Source: Clostridiaceae bacterium (lineage in GTDB: Bacteria; Bacillota; Clostridia; Oscillospirales; Acutalibacteraceae). From it: 25,017 nucleotides of DNA. This document shows positions 23,036 through 25,017 of the stretch, piece by piece. The first letter of the stretch is position 1. Every line of letters starts with the position of its first letter. Where the stretch lies: contig JAEDGK010000018.1 of assembly GCA_016297555.1 (NCBI GenBank), positions 1-25,017 of the forward strand, given 5' to 3'. The notes under the pieces are model-generated. The model did not search any database, had not been told where the DNA came from, and was given only the letters and a program-made list of their open reading frames with translations. Position numbers and translations under genes: made by a program.

Positions 23036-24121
23036 ATGGAAGGAAACGAGAAGAAGACCCCGTTTAAAGCTCTTGTCGAAAAAGGCAAGGCGGCGGGTAA
23101 GCTGACAACTCAGGAAATCGATGCGGCTATGGTTGAAATGGATATCGATATCGAGGAGCTTGACAAGCTTTATGAAACGCTTGAAAGCCAGAATATCGAA
23201 ATCGTTGACGACCTTTCAAACGCATCAATGGAAAATTTTGATGTCGATATACCCAAGTCGCTCGATATCGGCGGGGGAGATGACAAAAACCTTAATGTGG
23301 ACGACCCCGTTAAGGTCTATCTTAAAGAAATCGGCAGAGTTCCTCTGCTTACTCCCGAGGAAGAAATCGAGCTTGCAATCCGCATTGCGGATAATGACCA
23401 AAAGGCAAAGCAGAGGCTTGCCGAGGCAAACCTGCGCCTTGTTGTAAGCATTGCCAAAAGATATGTCGGCAGAGGAATGCAGTTCCTTGATTTGATTCAG
23501 GAGGGCAACCTCGGTCTTATCAAGGCGGTTGACAAATTCGATTACACAAAGGGCTTTAAATTCTCAACCTATGCCACATGGTGGATAAGGCAGGCGATAA
23601 CCAGAGCCATTGCCGATCAGGCAAGAACAATCCGTATTCCCGTTCATATGGTTGAAACAATCAACAAGGTTAAAAAGACCAACAGCCAGCTGCTCCATAA
23701 AAACGGCAGAGATCCCACCGCCGAGGAGATAGCCGAGGAGCTTGAAATGCCTGTTGAAAAGGTGCGCGAGATAATGCGCGTTGCTCAGGAGCCCGTTTCG
23801 CTTGAAACTCCCATAGGCGAGGAGGAGGACAGCCATCTGGGCGACTTCATTCCCGATGACGACGCTCCCGCGCCCGCTGACGCCGCGTCGATGCTTCTTC
23901 TTAAAGAACAGCTTAACGAGGTTCTCAAAACGCTCACTCCGCGTGAAGCAAAGGTGCTTGCTCTGCGCTTCGGGCTTGAGGACGGTCACCCTCACACGCT
24001 TGAGGAGGTCGGCAGTGAATTCGGCGTTACCCGTGAGAGAATCCGTCAGATTGAGGCAAAGGCTCTCAGAAAGCTCCGTCATCCGAGCAGGAGCAAGAGA
24101 CTCAAGGATTTCCTTGATTAA
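23036..24121 (+). CDS. rpoD: Primary sigma factor SigA/RpoD
   Basis: 361 aa, the housekeeping sigma factor that directs RNA polymerase to promoters like those seen in this window. Region 1.1 is short (1-80), with no large non-conserved insert, as in Bacillus SigA. Region 1.2 is DDPVKVYLKEIGRVPLLTPE (89-108). Region 2 (about 125-200) includes NLRLVVSIAKRYVGRG, DLIQEGNLGLIKAVDKFDY and the -10-binding TYATWWIRQAITRAI. Region 4 ends with GVTRERIRQIEAKALRKLR, the -35-binding helix-turn-helix. The ATG at 23036 is chosen over the in-frame TTG at 23021, because the latter has no ribosome binding site. The SD-like GGGATGTGAT before 23036 is weak and contains two out-of-frame ATGs. The gene follows dnaG by 18 bases. 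Confidence 0.97.
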   Translation: MEGNEKKTPFKALVEKGKAAGKLTTQEIDAAMVEMDIDIEELDKLYETLESQNIEIVDDLSNASMENFDVDIPKSLDIGGGDDKNLNVDDPVKVYLKEIGRVPLLTPEEEIELAIRIADNDQKAKQRLAEANLRLVVSIAKRYVGRGMQFLDLIQEGNLGLIKAVDKFDYTKGFKFSTYATWWIRQAITRAIADQARTIRIPVHMVETINKVKKTNSQLLHKNGRDPTAEEIAEELEMPVEKVREIMRVAQEPVSLETPIGEEEDSHLGDFIPDDDAPAPADAASMLLLKEQLNEVLKTLTPREAKVLALRFGLEDGHPHTLEEVGSEFGVTRERIRQIEAKALRKLRHPSRSKRLKDFLD

Positions 24122-24137
24122 AAATTGAATAAACCGC

Positions 24138-24158
24138 GAGCGGCGTTTTTCGCCGCTC
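24138..24158. repeat. Hairpin between rpoD and the small membrane protein gene
   Basis: GAGCGGCG (24138-24145) and CGCCGCTC (24151-24158) pair around a TTTTT loop. No U tract follows on the plus strand, so it may stabilise or process the rpoD mRNA end rather than terminate. The next gene starts 36 bases later and may share the transcript. Confidence 0.55.
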
Positions 24159-24194
24159 CGAAAGAGGTTGCAGTATACAGAGGAGAGGGGTATT

Positions 24195-24677
24195 GTGGCT
24201 TTCAACAAAATTCGCGGCGGCTATGTGCCGCCCGAAAAACAGCATTTTCAGATGAAGTGGTATAAATATAATGCCTATTTCAGATGCTGGTTTAACCTGA
24301 TTTCTTTTATTATCTCAATCCCGTCCTATTTTTCCATGGATATACTTATTAAACTCGGGTTTGAGATAGATGAATCGGAAGTCGCTCCGATGCTGACGGC
24401 GTCACGAATTACGGCAGTGCTTGTGGCTGCCGTTTGCGTTTATGAAATAATCAACATATACGGTTTGCTCAGATTTAAAAGCTGGGCGCCGACGGTTTTC
24501 TGCCTTTTGGGCTTTGTTGAGCTTATTCCGTCGGGCGTTTATGAATTCGCCGTTGCAAATTTTACGGGCAATGCGACAGCTTTTTATTTGGTTTTTATTA
24601 ATGTTCTCAGAGCCGTTTTGCTTTATTTTATCAATGATCTTTATTTCAAAAAGCGCAAGGTTCTTTTTGACAATTAA
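24195..24677 (+). CDS. Small four-helix membrane protein of unknown function
   Basis: 160 aa from a GTG start at 24195. The start is chosen because AGGAGAGGGG (24181-24190) lies at the right distance; the in-frame TTG at 24168 has weaker support. The first 25 residues are polar and positively charged, followed by four hydrophobic segments: around FRCWFNLISFIISIP, ITAVLVAAVCVYEIINIYG, APTVFCLLGFVELIPSGVY and AFYLVFINVLRAVLLYFIN. The tail is basic (YFKKRKV). I do not recognise the family. It lies downstream of rpoD on the same strand and ends at a strong bidirectional terminator, so it may be the last gene of the dgt-dnaG-rpoD transcript. Confidence 0.75.
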   Translation: MAFNKIRGGYVPPEKQHFQMKWYKYNAYFRCWFNLISFIISIPSYFSMDILIKLGFEIDESEVAPMLTASRITAVLVAAVCVYEIINIYGLLRFKSWAPTVFCLLGFVELIPSGVYEFAVANFTGNATAFYLVFINVLRAVLLYFINDLYFKKRKVLFDN

Positions 24678-24690
24678 ACATTTGCAACAG

Positions 24691-24725
24691 AAAAATCCCG
24701 TCCGCAAAATGCGGACGGGATTTTT
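24691..24725. terminator. Strong bidirectional terminator between the membrane gene and the tRNA cluster
   Basis: A perfect 15-bp stem, AAAAATCCCGTCCGC (24691-24705) with GCGGACGGGATTTTT (24711-24725), closes a 5-base loop. The symmetric A and T runs give a U tract in both directions. It ends the plus-strand operon and the minus-strand tRNA operon. Its last base is also the last base of the tRNA-Gln CCA end. Confidence 0.92.
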
Positions 24726-24799
24726 GGCTGGGACGGCTGGATTTGAACCAGCGAGTGCGGGAGTCAAAGTCCCGTGCCTTACCGCTTGGCTACGCCCCA
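24725..24799 (-). tRNA. tRNA-Gln (TTG anticodon)
   Basis: 75 bases on the minus strand, including an encoded CCA. Acceptor arms are TGGGGCG and CGTCCCA (one G-U pair), with discriminator G. The anticodon arm CGGGA-CTTTGAC-TCCCG gives anticodon TTG. The T arm is GCTGG-TTCAAAT-CCAGC. The CCA runs straight into the terminator hairpin. Confidence 0.95.
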
Positions 24800-24820
24800 A
24801 TGTATTTTTATTATTAAAAT

Positions 24821-24844
24821 ACGCAAAGCAGATTTGCTTTGCGT
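24821..24844 (-). terminator. Hairpin between tRNA-His and tRNA-Gln
   Basis: ACGCAAAGCA (24821-24830) and TGCTTTGCGT (24835-24844) form a perfect 10-bp stem with a 4-base loop. On the minus strand ATTTTAATAATAAAAATA follows, a poor U tract. It may be a weak terminator or a processing signal in the tRNA transcript. Confidence 0.45.
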
Positions 24845-24855
24845 AACGCTCTAAA

Positions 24856-24933
24856 TGGGGTGGTTGATGGGAGTCGAACCCACGACCTCCAGGGCCACAA
24901 CCTGGCACTCTAACCAACTGAGCTACAACCACC
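24856..24933 (-). tRNA. tRNA-His (GTG anticodon)
   Basis: Minus strand, with encoded CCA and the extra 5' G (position -1, base 24933) that marks tRNA-His, facing discriminator C. Acceptor arms are GTGGTTG and CAACCAC. The anticodon arm CCAGG-TTGTGGC-CCTGG gives GTG. The T loop is TTCGACT. Confidence 0.96.
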
Positions 24934-24942
24934 ATTTAACAA

Positions 24943-24960
24943 GGCTGCATAAATGCAGCC
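24943..24960 (-). repeat. Short hairpin between tRNA-Arg and tRNA-His
   Basis: GGCTGCA (24943-24949) and TGCAGCC (24954-24960) pair around a 4-base loop. No U run long enough for termination follows, so a processing role is more likely. Confidence 0.4.
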
Positions 24961-24962
24961 TA

Positions 24963-25017
24963 TGGCGCGCTTGAAGGGACTCGAACCCCTGACCCACTGC
25001 TTAGAAGGCAGTTGCTC
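24963..25017 (-). tRNA. tRNA-Arg (TCT anticodon), 3' part
   Basis: Minus strand; the 5' acceptor and most of the D arm are outside the window. The anticodon arm ACTGC-CTTCTAA-GCAGT gives anticodon TCT. The T arm is AGGGG-TTCGAGT-CCCTT. The 3' acceptor strand CAAGCGC is followed by discriminator G and an encoded CCA (24963-24965). Confidence 0.92.

Noticed and set aside
23564..24208. Minus-strand 214-codon ORF opposite rpoD
   Set aside because: It is antisense to the most conserved part of the sigma factor. Its protein has low-complexity, shadow-like composition and no recognisable domain.
24402..24935. Minus-strand 177-codon ORF over the tRNA genes
   Set aside because: It crosses two complete tRNA genes and a terminator, so it is not a protein gene.
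1..25017. CRISPR arrays, insertion sequences, phage or toxin-antitoxin modules
   Set aside because: No regularly spaced repeats, transposase or integrase motifs, terminal inverted repeats or toxin pairs were found. The edge helix-turn-helix gene alone is not enough evidence.

Overview
The window looks like core chromosome of a Gram-positive, low-to-mid GC Firmicute. It most likely belongs to the Clostridia, probably a gut-type Oscillospirales/Ruminococcaceae relative. The reasons are the AddAB (not RecBCD) recombination nuclease, a Bacillus/Clostridium-style dnaG-rpoD pair, strong AGGAGG-type ribosome binding sites, consensus TTGACA-17-TATAAT promoters and the protein sequences themselves. 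The genus is inference. I see no phage, insertion sequence, CRISPR array or obvious island.

Left part, almost all on the minus strand. (1) A truncated helix-turn-helix gene at the left edge. (2) A ChbG/YdjC-type sugar deacetylase. (3) A deletion scar of a two-component system, in which a response-regulator start is joined to a histidine-kinase end. (4) An arginine operon, argC-argJ-argB-argD, that converts N-acetylglutamate to N-acetylornithine and recycles the acetyl group. It is read from one strong promoter overlapped by ArgR-box-like repeats. (5) A two-gene unit: a DUF1015 protein with a DGHHR motif, then a D-2-hydroxyacid dehydrogenase. This unit has two suggestive RNA structures, one in the 5' leader and one that hides the second gene's ribosome binding site.

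Middle: a plus-strand zinc-ribbon membrane protein converges on a minus-strand GH20 hexosaminidase, and the two share a bidirectional terminator. The GH20 gene lies downstream of a CNNM/CorC-type membrane protein with CBS domains.

Right part, plus strand. addB and addA overlap by 35 bases. They are followed by rpmE (zinc-type bL31), a YigZ/IMPACT protein, a dGTPase-like HD protein, dnaG (TTG start), rpoD and a small four-helix membrane protein (GTG start). The dgt-dnaG-rpoD group is a form of the macromolecular-synthesis operon without rpsU. The window ends with a minus-strand tRNA cluster, Arg(TCT, partial)-His(GTG)-Gln(TTG), in which the spacer after each complete or visible tRNA holds a hairpin.

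Nothing here is a large unknown system. The most interesting signals are small and non-coding: the SD-sequestering 14-bp inverted repeat, the possible pseudoknot leader of the DUF1015 gene, the phased TGCATAA repeats before argC, and the two-component deletion scar.
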